From positions 679,262 to 743,261 of the forward strand of contig NZ_VLXZ01000001.1 in NCBI RefSeq assembly GCF_007293315.1: a stretch of DNA of 64,000 nt, given 5' to 3'. Numbering within the stretch: position 1 is the first letter of the stretch; each line of letters opens with the position of its first letter. The notes under the pieces were generated by a model. The model saw only the letters and a program-made list of their open reading frames with translations, searched no databases and had not been told where the DNA came from. The stretch comes from Alkalicoccobacillus porphyridii (GTDB taxonomy: Bacteria > Bacillota > Bacilli > Bacillales > Bacillaceae_D). The position numbers and the translations under genes are program-made. Below are positions 35,777-44,529 of this stretch, piece after piece.

Positions 35777-37597
35777 CTATTTAACAGCATTTAGAGCCCT
35801 TGATGTTCTAACTTTAAAATTAGCAATATCAAGTAATCCTTGTCTTAAATCCTCTTGACTATTTCCTTGAAATCTTTCAATTAAGTTATAGGTTACATTA
35901 ATATCGACTTCAGGTGTTTTACCTCTATAGATCATTGGATATACTTGTTCACTATGAACTTCATCCTCGCCTAATAACTCCTCGAACATTTTTTCGCCAG
36001 GTCTCATCCCTGTGAAAACAACCGGGATTTCTTCCTCGTTGTATCCAGATAGGCGGATAAGATTTTTGGCTAATTCAGCAATTTTTACTGGTTCGCCCAT
36101 GTCCAAAACAAAAACTTCTCCCCCCTCTGCTAAAGAGCCAGCTTGAAGGACTAGTCTTGAAGCTTCTGGTATTGTCATAAAGTAACGTACCATATCTGGA
36201 TGAGTGACTGTTACTGGACCACCATTTATTATTTGATCTTTAAATAATGGAATGACACTACCACGACTACCAAGTACATTACCAAATCGAACTGCTACAA
36301 AACGTGTGTTACTAACCATATCCATATGCTGAACCACCATTTCGGCAATTCGTTTTGTTGACCCCATCACACTGGTAGGATTAACGGCTTTATCACTTGA
36401 TATCATGACAAAAGTGTTCACTCCAGCTGCATCTGCTGCTTCTGCAACATTACGTGTTCCCATGACATTGTTCTTGACGGCTTCCTCTGGGTTACGCTCC
36501 ATTAAAGGCACATGCTTATGCGCAGCTGCATGAAAGATAACGTGAGGCTGATGTTTCCTCATAACGAGATGCATTTTTTCTTTATCCTGTATATCTGCAA
36601 TCTCGGTATCTATACTTAAGTCAGGTAATGTTCTTCGCAATTCCATTTCAATGGAATAGATACTATTCTCACCGTGGCCTAATAGAATTAGTTGCTTGGG
36701 TGAGAATCTGGCAACCTGTCTACATATTTCAGATCCTATTGATCCGCCCGCGCCAGTTACTAATATCGTTTCACCAGTAATATATTCCGCAATACCATCA
36801 ACATCTAATTCTACGGGCTCGCGACCTAATAAATCTTCTACTTCGACATCCTTAAATTGACTTACTTCCACGGATCCAAGAACAAGATCCTCCAGACGTG
36901 GAAGAATCTGCGTCTTGACTTTTGTATCCGTGCAAAGCTTCACAATTCGATTTAAATCTGTTTTTATAAGTGAAGGAATCGCAATGACAATATGCTCAAC
37001 CTTATGTAATGATACCATTTCTTTAATACTTTTCGTTCCACCTAATATGGGTATATTCATAATCTCTAATCCATGCTTAGTAAAATTATCATCAATAAAC
37101 CCTATTGGCATTAATGTTGTATCCTGATCTTGTTTTAATTGTCGCGCAATCATAGCACCAGCAGAACCGGCTCCTATAATCAACGTTCTTTTTCCGGCTT
37201 TTTTATTGGTCATGTATGTATCCTTATATAGTCTCCATGACATTCTTGAACCACCAATTAAGATGACATGCATCATCCAAGTCATAATTAATGTTCTAAC
37301 ATAAAACACTTGAAATACTGCTATTTGTACTAAAGCTGTAGCTATTATAGATATCGTCACAGCGTACACAATCGATTTTAATTCAGTCACACTTGCATAC
37401 TCCCATGCTCTCTTGTATAACCTAAATCGATATGCACACAGATGATGAACTAGTAGTAATACAATTGAACTCACAATGAGTACTTCAGTTAATGGAGAAT
37501 GACCTGCAGACAAAATAAAATTACAAATAAAAATTGAAAATAAAACAATTGCTGAATCAACAGAAATCAGCATTAGCAGTCTTTGCTTCATGCCCAT
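35777..37597 (-). CDS. epsC: Membrane-bound nucleoside-diphosphate-sugar 4,6-dehydratase (EpsC/CapD type)
   Basis: 606 residues. Four N-terminal membrane helices (about 8-105) and a cytoplasmic Rossmann domain (GAGSAGAMIARQL) precede the SDR catalytic domain with TGAGGSIGSE, AAHKHVPL, ISSDKAV and the MGSTK variant, in which the usual catalytic Tyr is Met as in this subfamily. It makes UDP-4-keto-6-deoxy-HexNAc. The start is ATG 37597 with GAGGAG upstream; the open frame begins at a TTG at 37615. First gene after the attenuator-like hairpin. Confidence 0.9.
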   Translation of the reverse strand: MGMKQRLLMLISVDSAIVLFSIFICNFILSAGHSPLTEVLIVSSIVLLLVHHLCAYRFRLYKRAWEYASVTELKSIVYAVTISIIATALVQIAVFQVFYVRTLIMTWMMHVILIGGSRMSWRLYKDTYMTNKKAGKRTLIIGAGSAGAMIARQLKQDQDTTLMPIGFIDDNFTKHGLEIMNIPILGGTKSIKEMVSLHKVEHIVIAIPSLIKTDLNRIVKLCTDTKVKTQILPRLEDLVLGSVEVSQFKDVEVEDLLGREPVELDVDGIAEYITGETILVTGAGGSIGSEICRQVARFSPKQLILLGHGENSIYSIEMELRRTLPDLSIDTEIADIQDKEKMHLVMRKHQPHVIFHAAAHKHVPLMERNPEEAVKNNVMGTRNVAEAADAAGVNTFVMISSDKAVNPTSVMGSTKRIAEMVVQHMDMVSNTRFVAVRFGNVLGSRGSVIPLFKDQIINGGPVTVTHPDMVRYFMTIPEASRLVLQAGSLAEGGEVFVLDMGEPVKIAELAKNLIRLSGYNEEEIPVVFTGMRPGEKMFEELLGEDEVHSEQVYPMIYRGKTPEVDINVTYNLIERFQGNSQEDLRQGLLDIANFKVRTSRALNAVK

Positions 37598-37660
37598 ATA
37601 AACATCTCTCCTCAAAAACTTCCTTAATTTTATAATCGTAAATATTTTTTACATGTCACT

Positions 37661-37714
37661 TAAAAAGAGCTAGAGAATCGCTCTGTAAATTACTTAAGCG
37701 CTTTTCTAGCTCTT
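37661..37714 (-). terminator. Attenuator-like hairpin in the leader of the polysaccharide genes
   Basis: Perfect 10-bp stem AAGAGCTAGA / TCTAGCTCTT with a 30-base loop, followed by five T on the minus strand. It stands about 64 bases before the epsC start and after the ywqE terminator. It would cut off transcripts before the biosynthesis genes unless read through. Confidence 0.6.
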
Positions 37715-37927
37715 CTCTCTCATTAAAAATAGATTCTTAGATTCTCATCATTAAAGCAATTCATCTCCATAAACTTGAGAAACTAATTTATCCCATAATA
37801 TGATTTAATCTTACTACATTTCTTAACAAATATCGATAGTATCTTAACATTTTTTTAATATCTATTAACTTTACATTAATAATTGTCGATATAGATCTAT
37901 TAATTTTCTATCTGCGAGATTTATTGA
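37715..37927. other. Leader/promoter region of epsC operon
   Basis: AT-rich non-coding stretch between the ywqE terminator and the attenuator-like hairpin. It is long enough for a second promoter, but I cannot pick one -35/-10 pair with confidence. Confidence 0.35.
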
Positions 37928-37971
37928 CAAAAAAATAGCACAAACCCTCTTTTCAAAGGATCGCACTATTT
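37928..37971 (-). terminator. Intrinsic terminator after ywqE
   Basis: Imperfect long stem based on AAATAG / CTATTT with further pairing inside, followed by seven T on the minus strand; it overlaps the ywqE stop codon. Confidence 0.6.
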
Positions 37972-38743
37972 ATCCGAAGATTTTAAATCTCTTTTTTTTC
38001 TTTTTAATTGGCTCTGGAGGAAATATTGACATAACTTCATTAGTGACAATTCTTTCAGCATTTTCTCTAAATTGATATAACGTACCACTTCCATACTCTT
38101 TTTCAATGATTTCCGTTGCTTGTCTCATCCTGAAAGTACGCGCTTCAAGATTATGTGCATCGGACGCAAGAATGTGCGCAAGATTTGCTTCTATTAGTTG
38201 ATTCGTGAATTCTTTAATATTCTTACCAAAATGACCTGTTACACTTGATGTTGTTATTTGCGTCAGTGCCCCATTACGAACAAGCTCAAATAATTTACTC
38301 GGCTTTTCTATTAGTGCTTTATTACGCTCAGGGTGAGCAATAATTGGAATATAGCCTTGTACAGCTAATTCGTAGAACAAACGTTCACTGTAAGCTGGAA
38401 CTGAGTTACTCGGGAACTCAACTAAGACATAACGTCCTTCTCCTGTTAACGGTAGCGACTTTCCAAGCGCTAATTGCTCGCATAATTCACCATAAAGTCT
38501 AATTTCCTGTCCAGGTAAAATGGTTAAAGGAATAGATTCAGCTACTAAGGCTCTATTTACCTCTTCAACTCCTGTAAGCATTTGTTCAGCTGTTGTATCA
38601 AAATAAGGATTAGCATGATGTGGCGTAGCAATAATAGTTGAGATTCCCTCTGAAACAGCTACTTTTGCCATTTCTATACTGTGAGCAAGTGAAGCTGCTC
38701 CGTCATCTAGATTAGGTAGGATATGGCAATGACAATCTATCAT
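37970..38743 (-). CDS. ywqE: Tyrosine-protein phosphatase of the CpsB/YwqE family
   Basis: PHP-fold, manganese-dependent phosphotyrosine phosphatase of 257 residues that reverses BY-kinase autophosphorylation. Metal ligands are visible as DCHCHILPNLDDG (3-15), ATPHHAN (40-46), IIAHPERN and ASDAHN. A highly basic tail (KKKKKRFK) ends the protein. It is the third gene of the ywqC-ywqD-ywqE set and controls polymer length or export with them. Confidence 0.93.
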   Translation of the reverse strand: MIDCHCHILPNLDDGAASLAHSIEMAKVAVSEGISTIIATPHHANPYFDTTAEQMLTGVEEVNRALVAESIPLTILPGQEIRLYGELCEQLALGKSLPLTGEGRYVLVEFPSNSVPAYSERLFYELAVQGYIPIIAHPERNKALIEKPSKLFELVRNGALTQITTSSVTGHFGKNIKEFTNQLIEANLAHILASDAHNLEARTFRMRQATEIIEKEYGSGTLYQFRENAERIVTNEVMSIFPPEPIKKKKKRFKIFG

Positions 38744-38776
38744 AAAGTAAATCCCCTTCTCTAATTAAACCTTCTA

Positions 38777-39490
38777 TTATGAGTAATAATAATAGTTTTT
38801 CTCATCAACTGGTTTGTTGTTTAAAATAACACCAAGTAAATTAGCATTTGTTTTAGTTAGAAGCTCTTTTGTTTTGATTAGTTCTTCACGATCTGTTTTG
38901 CCGCTTGATGTCACGATAATTGTTCCGTCCGCTTTATTAGCTAGTAATTGAGCGTCCGTTACGGCCATAACTGGAGGTGCATCGAAAAAGACTACATCAA
39001 ATTGTTCAAGAGCCTCCCTAAGAACAATCTCCATCATCTGTGAATTAATGAGTTCTGCCGGATTTGGCGGAATTGGTCCACATGTTAAAATAAATAGGTT
39101 CTCAATTGTCGTCTGCTGGGAAGCCTCTTCCAAAGAAGTCTGTTTTGATAATACATTTGTTAAGCCTCTAGTATTAGGGATTGCAAAGGTGTAATGGACA
39201 GTTGGGCGACGCATATCTGCATCAACAACTAGTACCTTTTGTCCATTCTGTGCCATAACAATAGCAAGATTAGCTACTGTTGTTGACTTCCCTTCACTTG
39301 GCCCCGCAGAGGTAACAACAAAACTACGTAAATCTTTGTCCACTGATGAGTATTCAATATTTGTACGGATTGTTCGATATTGTTCCGAAATGGGTGAATG
39401 TTTATGTAAGTCTGCTACTAGTTGACGTTGAGTCTTATTCATTCTTCCGCTTTTTGGTTTCTTTCTCGATCTTGTTTGCATCATCATCAT
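38777..39490 (-). CDS. ywqD: Bacterial tyrosine kinase (BY-kinase, CapB/YwqD)
   Basis: Cytoplasmic P-loop tyrosine kinase of 237 residues. Walker A GPSEGKST (63-70), Walker A' VVDADMRRP (88-96), Walker B VVFFDAP (near 164) and a C-terminal cluster of four tyrosines (YYYYS) for autophosphorylation. It starts with four Met codons, so the exact start is uncertain. It needs the membrane modulator encoded directly upstream for activation. Confidence 0.93.
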   Translation of the reverse strand: MMMMQTRSRKKPKSGRMNKTQRQLVADLHKHSPISEQYRTIRTNIEYSSVDKDLRSFVVTSAGPSEGKSTTVANLAIVMAQNGQKVLVVDADMRRPTVHYTFAIPNTRGLTNVLSKQTSLEEASQQTTIENLFILTCGPIPPNPAELINSQMMEIVLREALEQFDVVFFDAPPVMAVTDAQLLANKADGTIIVTSSGKTDREELIKTKELLTKTNANLLGVILNNKPVDEKNYYYYS

Positions 39491-39511
39491 ACACCTACTT
39501 TCTTTTGAGTG

Positions 39512-40213
39512 TTATTTGTTGCTTTCGTTTGTTAAACTATCCATGTTGGAGACTGCACCTAACACAGGCATTCCTAAAGCGTCTTCTATATCTTTCTCTG
39601 TTTTAATTGTAGTATCTAAATATTCTAATAAGAATGCGAGACCAACAGCGATCATTAATCCTACCACGGCAGCAATTAACATATTAAGAATTGGATTTGG
39701 GCTCACTGGAGAAGGATTCTCACCTACAGAGGCTACGGACAAAATATTTACGTTATCCACATTCATGATACTAGGAATTTCATTTTCAAAGACTTGAGCG
39801 ACTGTATTTGCAATTAATACCGCTTCTTCAGGCGAACGATCTTGCACAGTAATATCTAATACTTGGGATTGATCAGCGCTTTCAACCGAGATAATGTCTT
39901 GTAGATTCGATACAGTTAAATCTACTCCTGATTCGGCAATAACCGGTTCTAATATTCTCGGGCTTTTTATAATCGTATTGTACGTATTGATTAATTCAAT
40001 GTTAGTGCGAATATCATTTTGACTATACATTTGATCTGGATTTTGGTTTGTTTGATTAATTAATAACTGAGTGCTTGTCTGATACATTGGCGTTAGTAAA
40101 AAAAAGCTCACTAACGCTGCTATTGCCATTGCCACAATTGGTATTAATATAAGCAGCTTAAAGTGTCTTTTGAGAGTTTGAAATATGTCTTTTAGACTAA
40201 TTGTTTCTTCCAT
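39512..40213 (-). CDS. ywqC: BY-kinase activator / polysaccharide co-polymerase (CapA/YwqC)
   Basis: Wzz-type membrane protein of 233 residues with two membrane helices (about 17-38 and 180-202) around an extracytoplasmic domain. The conserved Pro-rich segment PSPVSPNPILN precedes the second helix. The cytoplasmic tail activates YwqD. TAGGAGG stands upstream of the start, and two TATAAT-like -10 boxes lie further up. It is divergent from the LCP gene. Confidence 0.9.
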   Translation of the reverse strand: MEETISLKDIFQTLKRHFKLLILIPIVAMAIAALVSFFLLTPMYQTSTQLLINQTNQNPDQMYSQNDIRTNIELINTYNTIIKSPRILEPVIAESGVDLTVSNLQDIISVESADQSQVLDITVQDRSPEEAVLIANTVAQVFENEIPSIMNVDNVNILSVASVGENPSPVSPNPILNMLIAAVVGLMIAVGLAFLLEYLDTTIKTEKDIEDALGMPVLGAVSNMDSLTNESNK

Positions 40214-40302
40214 CCGGTATAGAAACCTCCTACATTATATATCTTTTCATAGCTAAACAGGATTATATCATAGTTGCATAAGGAATATCGACTAATTTTT
40301 TC

Positions 40303-40331
40303 TTGTTAATCTGTTAAATATTCTCTATACT
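40303..40331 (+). promoter_or_regulatory. Promoter of the LCP-family gene
   Basis: -35 TTGTTA, 17-bp spacer, -10 TATACT, about 70 bases before the ATG at 40400. Confidence 0.6.
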
Positions 40332-40399
40332 TATGAAAGTAATAGTGCCTTAGAGGTCTTAAGACCTATACAACATCAAGAGAGAGGCGTTTTGATTAT

Positions 40400-41302
40400 A
40401 TGAGAAAAGGATTTAAAATTGCGATCATAATTGTTGGTGTCTTGTTTTTAGCTGGTGCTGGGTTTGCTTATTATGTTTATGATTCTATACGAGATACGGC
40501 TTCTGCCATACATGAGCCAATTGGCGATAGAGAGCTTCCTTCTAGAGAAGTAGATATTGATAATGCTGAGCCTGTATCGTTTTTGATTGCTGGTATTGAT
40601 GCTAGAGGGGATGATCTAGCAGGCAGATCAGATACTATGATTCTTGTTACCGTAAATCCCGGGGAGCGTTCAGTTAAAATGCTAAGTATTCCTCGTGATA
40701 CACGGACTGAAATTATTGGACGTGGAACGATTGAGAAGATTAACCATGCACATGCTTATGGTGGTGCTGCGATGGCGATGGATTCTGTTGAGAATTTATT
40801 TGATGTAAGTATTGATCACTATGTAACGATCAATATGGAAGGCTTTAAAGAGTTAATTGATGCATTAGGCGGAGTAACGGTTAATAATGATTTTGCTTTT
40901 GAGTCTAGCGGATACACATTTCCAGAAGGTCAGCAGTTTTTAAGTGGAGATGAAGCATTGGCTTACTCTCGTATGCGATACGAAGATCCACGTGGCGACC
41001 TTGGACGCGCAGCTCGCCAGCGCGAAATTCTTGAAGCCGTTATGAATGAAGCGGCACAGTTTAGTTCTATTACAAAAGCAAACGACATTTTGAATGTAGT
41101 TGGTGGTTCGGTAAGAACGGATATGTCTTTGGACCAGATGTGGACACTTCAGAACAACTATCGTAGTGCATTAGGAACTGTAGATCAGTTGGAGTTTGAT
41201 TATACTACGCAAACTATTGACGGTGCATCGTATGTATTGTTAAGCGATGAGACGGTTGCTAGTTTGAGCAGTGAATTGAGAGAGCATTTAGAGTTAGATT
41301 GA
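40400..41302 (+). CDS. LytR-CpsA-Psr (LCP) family glycopolymer ligase
   Basis: 300 residues; one N-terminal membrane helix (7-27), then the extracellular LCP domain. It shows FLIAGIDARGDDLAGRSDT (Asp and Arg for magnesium and pyrophosphate binding), MLSIPRDTR and EKINHAHAYGG, then IDHYVTINMEGF. These enzymes move undecaprenyl-linked glycopolymers onto peptidoglycan. Being divergent from ywqC, it is the likely ligase for the polysaccharide made here, though wall teichoic acid is the other possibility. Confidence 0.93.
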   Translation: MRKGFKIAIIIVGVLFLAGAGFAYYVYDSIRDTASAIHEPIGDRELPSREVDIDNAEPVSFLIAGIDARGDDLAGRSDTMILVTVNPGERSVKMLSIPRDTRTEIIGRGTIEKINHAHAYGGAAMAMDSVENLFDVSIDHYVTINMEGFKELIDALGGVTVNNDFAFESSGYTFPEGQQFLSGDEALAYSRMRYEDPRGDLGRAARQREILEAVMNEAAQFSSITKANDILNVVGGSVRTDMSLDQMWTLQNNYRSALGTVDQLEFDYTTQTIDGASYVLLSDETVASLSSELREHLELD

Positions 41303-41311
41303 TAGAGTGGG

Positions 41312-41348
41312 ATCCTCTTCGCCTGGGTGGCGGAGGGGGTTTTTTTGT
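41312..41348 (+). terminator. Intrinsic terminator after the LCP gene
   Basis: GC-rich stem pairing CCTC..CGCC with GGCG..GGGG, then seven T. Confidence 0.75.
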
Positions 41349-41401
41349 GGTGTGGTGAGGGCAAGGAGCACTGTTTCTAAGGGGGTTGGTGGGATTGGAT
41401 C

Positions 41402-41517
41402 TAAGTAAGGGTCCGGCTTTTGCTAAGAAGATTGGGAGGTTTAGTAAGAAGCATGGGCCGTCTCCAAGAAGGATTAAGGTTTTGCCAAGAAGATCCTCTC
41501 CTTTATCAAGATCAACT
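41402..41517. repeat. Degenerate array of ~21-bp units with core YAAGAAG
   Basis: Six units begin at 41402, 41424, 41445, 41465, 41486 and 41507 (spacing 22, 21, 20, 21, 21). Each starts with a form of TAAGAAG or CAAGAAG and then varies. It lies between two convergent terminators. The same core, inverted, occurs in the array at 63669-64000. Confidence 0.6.
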
Positions 41518-41533
41518 CCCTCTCCCCAAACCC

Positions 41534-41566
41534 AAAAACCCCTCTCCAGCACCAACTAGAGAGGGT
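41534..41566 (-). terminator. Intrinsic terminator of the NlpC/P60 gene
   Basis: Stem CCCTCTC / GAGAGGG with a 12-base loop and five T on the minus strand, 16 bases after the stop codon. Confidence 0.75.
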
Positions 41567-41581
41567 TAAATAAACGTTTAA

Positions 41582-42889
41582 TTAAAATCGTTTTGCGCCG
41601 AGGTAGCGAGGCTTCCAGTAGCTGTTGTCCATGCTAGTAATGGTTACGCCTGTGCTTGTGCCTGAGTGGATGAACTGGTTATTTCCGATGTAGATTCCGT
41701 TGTGAGACGGACCTGATTTGTAGGTTTCGAAAAAGACCACATCTCCCACTTGTAGAGAAGATACGCTTTGGCCAGCACTGTATTGGGAAGCTGCTGTTCT
41801 TGGTACATTGATGCCTTGTTGTTTGAAGACATATTGGATAAATCCGCTGCAGTCAAATCCTGCTGGTGTTGCGCCGCCCCATCTGTATGATACGCCGATG
41901 TGTTTTGATGCTTCGGCAATGAGGTTTGTGACGGTTGCGCCAGAGTTAGAGCTACCAGAGTTGTTGTTGGCTGTTTCATTTTTTACGTTAGTGCCTGGGT
42001 TGTAGGTAGAGCCTTGTCCTAGCTTAGCGAACGTTTTTGGTCCAGCAATTCCGTCTGCTGTTAGGCCGTTGGCGCTTTGGAACTTACGTACGGCGTCTCT
42101 TGTGTCGTTTCCATAGTAGCCAGTAGCGTTCTGATTGAATACGCCCACTGATTTAAGTTGGTTTTGAAGATCAGTTACTGCGGCACCTCGGCTTCCTACA
42201 CGTAGAACGGTTGAGCTTGATGGAGCTGGGCTTGCTTGGTTTGTGTTTTTGTTTGTTTGATTGGTTGGAGCTGGTGCTTTGGCGCCAGTATTGTTAAGTG
42301 CTCCGAATGTTTTTGGTCCAGCGATTCCATCAGCAGTTAGGTTCTTGCTACGTTGGAATGAACGTACGGCTTCGCGTGTGTCATTTCCATAATAGCCTGT
42401 TGGGTTCTGGTTAAAGAAACCAGCAGAACGAAGCTGTGATTGAAGCTGAGTCACTTGGTTTCCTCGGCTTCCTACACGCAGGATTCCAGAGTAGGAAACA
42501 TTAGATGAAGACGTATTAGATGATGCATTGCTTGTATTATTTGAAGATGAATTATTATTGCTGTTGTTGTTACTGTTTGAAGAGTTACCTTTAAGTGCTC
42601 CAATTGTTTGTGGTCCAGCGATTCCATCTACTTTAAGATTGTTGGCTTTTTGGAAGTCACGAACGGCTTGAGTTGTGATCGTACCAAAGTATCCAGTAGA
42701 CTGCTCATATGTAAAGAACCCTTTAGATTTCAATTGATCCTGAAGCTGAGTGACATCGGAGTGATTCATACCTTGACGAAGTGTTTGATCTCCAAGTGCA
42801 GCGTCTGCGACAGTAGGAATTGCCAATGCGAGTCCAGTAGCAACGGTTGATGTTAACACGGCCTTCTTCATTCTAGCTGTATGGTTCAA
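41582..42889 (-). CDS. Secreted NlpC/P60 endopeptidase with three peptidoglycan-binding domains
   Basis: 435 residues. TTG start with AGGAGG eight bases upstream; an ATG six codons in has no such site. Signal peptide to about 30 (TVADA). Three PG_binding_1 domains (about 35-96, 137-200, 228-292) share LRxGSRGxxVTxLQxQLKSxGxF and DGIAGPKTxxxL patterns, separated by Asn/Ser-rich linkers. C-terminal NlpC/P60 domain from about 318, with catalytic Cys in FDCSGF (near 347) and His in SHNGIYIG (near 394). It cleaves stem peptides in the cell wall, for growth or separation. Confidence 0.93.
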   Translation of the reverse strand: MNHTARMKKAVLTSTVATGLALAIPTVADAALGDQTLRQGMNHSDVTQLQDQLKSKGFFTYEQSTGYFGTITTQAVRDFQKANNLKVDGIAGPQTIGALKGNSSNSNNNSNNNSSSNNTSNASSNTSSSNVSYSGILRVGSRGNQVTQLQSQLRSAGFFNQNPTGYYGNDTREAVRSFQRSKNLTADGIAGPKTFGALNNTGAKAPAPTNQTNKNTNQASPAPSSSTVLRVGSRGAAVTDLQNQLKSVGVFNQNATGYYGNDTRDAVRKFQSANGLTADGIAGPKTFAKLGQGSTYNPGTNVKNETANNNSGSSNSGATVTNLIAEASKHIGVSYRWGGATPAGFDCSGFIQYVFKQQGINVPRTAASQYSAGQSVSSLQVGDVVFFETYKSGPSHNGIYIGNNQFIHSGTSTGVTITSMDNSYWKPRYLGAKRF

Positions 42890-43103
42890 AAATAGAACCT
42901 CCTTATGATTTATCTTAGTTATTATTTATTTCGGCTGTATGTGTCATCTATTACAGAAGACCTGTCCATTATCTCTCACTTCTCTGTCAAAATAAGGGAT
43001 AAAATTCGAATATGTCCTTAAATTCTACACGATTTTTGCCTTCTAATCTATCATTGTAACGAAACTGTAATATTACATTTGCATACTGATATAGCGCATA
43101 GGA

Positions 43104-43138
43104 CTAAAGAACCCCCTGCTAAAGATTTAGCTGGGGGT
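43104..43138 (-). terminator. Intrinsic terminator overlapping the ureohydrolase stop
   Basis: Stem ACCCCC.GCTAA / TTAGC.GGGGGT. The stop codon of the gene at 43127 lies inside the hairpin. The T tract is weak (TCTTTAGT). Confidence 0.6.
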
Positions 43139-44083
43139 GTTGCTAGATTTACTTTTTATATGACCGGCTAAGGCATAAAGGGTTAATGTTGAAGCAAAGT
43201 GAGAGGAGACGTTGTTCGGATCCTGTTGTGGGTACACTTCCACAAAATCCATGCCGACAATGCCCCGGGAGGTAAACTCATATACAAGAGTTAGTAGTTC
43301 ATAACTAGTGAGTCCGTTGACATCGGTAGGACCACCCGGGTTAAACGCCACATCAAGCACGTCACTACAAATGGAGAGATAAACAACATCGACATTGGCG
43401 CTGGCCATTTCATATAACTCTCCAGCAAATGTTCGCAGGTCGTCCGCTTCTCTAATTTGATTACTTGTGATGGTTTTCGCACCAGCGTCTCTTGCATAGC
43501 GACCGGTAGCTGGTTTATTACGCGGGCCGTGAATGCCTGTGTGGATGAGGCTTTCATTTACAACTCCGTCAAGCTCATACAATCTTGCAAAAGGAGTTGA
43601 GCGGGCAAAACGTTCCCCGTCTTGGTGAGGCATGTTGTCATAGTGAGTATCCAGGTGGAGAATGCCTATTTTTTTATTAGGATGGGCTTTGGTTAAGCCG
43701 CGTACGATCGGGTAGGTAATGCCATGATCCCCGCCCAGGGCAATCGGGAACTTGCTTGTCTTCCAGATGTCAGCTGCAAACGATTCTATCCGGTCCATCG
43801 TCTCCTCGACATCTGCAGGGACCACATCTACGTCCCCCATATCAGCAAGGGTTAGATGCTCAAAAACATCGATGTGCTCAAGCTCGGGTAGATAGCCAGA
43901 ATAGCGGCCCGAGCAGAGACGCATCACCTTTGGACCCATTTCACAGCCCGTGAAATCCCCCCACGTCACCGCGCCTTCCCAGGGCACACCGTAAACGAGC
44001 ACATCAGCCTCGTCGATTGAATCTGTCGTACCGTTAATGCCGCATAAAAATGGCGGCGTATTACCATATAACATCTCGGACAT
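43127..44083 (-). CDS. Ureohydrolase (arginase/agmatinase superfamily) with altered metal motif
   Basis: 318 residues from ATG 44083, which has GAGAGGA upstream; the open frame runs 21 codons further. Motifs: GGDHG near 121, LHLDTHYDN near 147 (fits DAHxD) and VYLSICSDVLD near 237. In arginases and agmatinases the last is S-I-D-x-D, in which both Asp bind manganese; here the first Asp is Cys. It hydrolyses a guanidino or formimino compound by family, but which one cannot be told. The nearest functional idea, given the altered site, is formimidoylglutamase-like or guanidino-acid hydrolase. No hut or polyamine genes are nearby. Confidence 0.78.
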   Translation of the reverse strand: MSEMLYGNTPPFLCGINGTTDSIDEADVLVYGVPWEGAVTWGDFTGCEMGPKVMRLCSGRYSGYLPELEHIDVFEHLTLADMGDVDVVPADVEETMDRIESFAADIWKTSKFPIALGGDHGITYPIVRGLTKAHPNKKIGILHLDTHYDNMPHQDGERFARSTPFARLYELDGVVNESLIHTGIHGPRNKPATGRYARDAGAKTITSNQIREADDLRTFAGELYEMASANVDVVYLSICSDVLDVAFNPGGPTDVNGLTSYELLTLVYEFTSRGIVGMDFVEVYPQQDPNNVSSHFASTLTLYALAGHIKSKSSNTPS

Positions 44084-44195
44084 GTTATCAGTCCTCTCTA
44101 TAAGATTATCGAGGAACATTACCCTGATGCGGTAGGAGGTAAACATGGGAGGGATTGGGAGTGGCTTGGTGATTCTATTGGGCGACTTTCTTTCT

Positions 44196-44441
44196 CCATC
44201 GTTTCACTTTTAGGTTCCTTTGTTTCACTTTGCCCCTCTATCGTTTCACTTTAGGTTCCATCGTTTCACTTTGCCCCTCTATCGTTTCACCTCAGGTTCC
44301 ATCGTTTCACTTTGCCTCTCTATCGTTTCACTTTAAGTTCCATCGTTTCACTTTGCCTCTCTATCGTTTCACTTCAGGTTCCATCGTTTCACTTTGCCTC
44401 TCTATCGCTCCATTCACTTGCCTATCGCTCCAATTCAACGC
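44196..44441. repeat. Array of 12 short units, ATCGTTTCAC / ATCGCTCCA family
   Basis: Ten units carry ATCGTTTCAC or one-base variants, and two carry ATCGCTCCA. Two versions alternate (one followed by TTTGCCTCT, the other by TTTAGGTT or TTCAGGTT), so the period is 20 + 21 = 41 bp. There are no unique spacers. Long open frames across it merely follow the repeat (RFT, SIVSL patterns). It lies between the ureohydrolase 5' end and the comK terminator. Confidence 0.85.
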
Positions 44442-44481
44442 ATTTACCAAGAACCTCCCTCCCCATCTCCGCACCTAAACA

Positions 44482-44516
44482 GGAAACAAACCGGCAGGAC
44501 CTAGTGCCTGCCGGTT
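44482..44516 (-). terminator. Intrinsic terminator of comK
   Basis: Perfect 10-bp stem AACCGGCAGG / CCTGCCGGTT, 8-base loop, followed by a T-rich tract on the minus strand, 13 bases after the stop codon. Confidence 0.85.
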
Positions 44517-44529
44517 GCTTACTTTATAT

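Noticed and set aside
44196..44441. Possible CRISPR array
   Set aside because: Units are 20/21 bp with the intervening sequence also repeated; no unique spacers and no cas genes.
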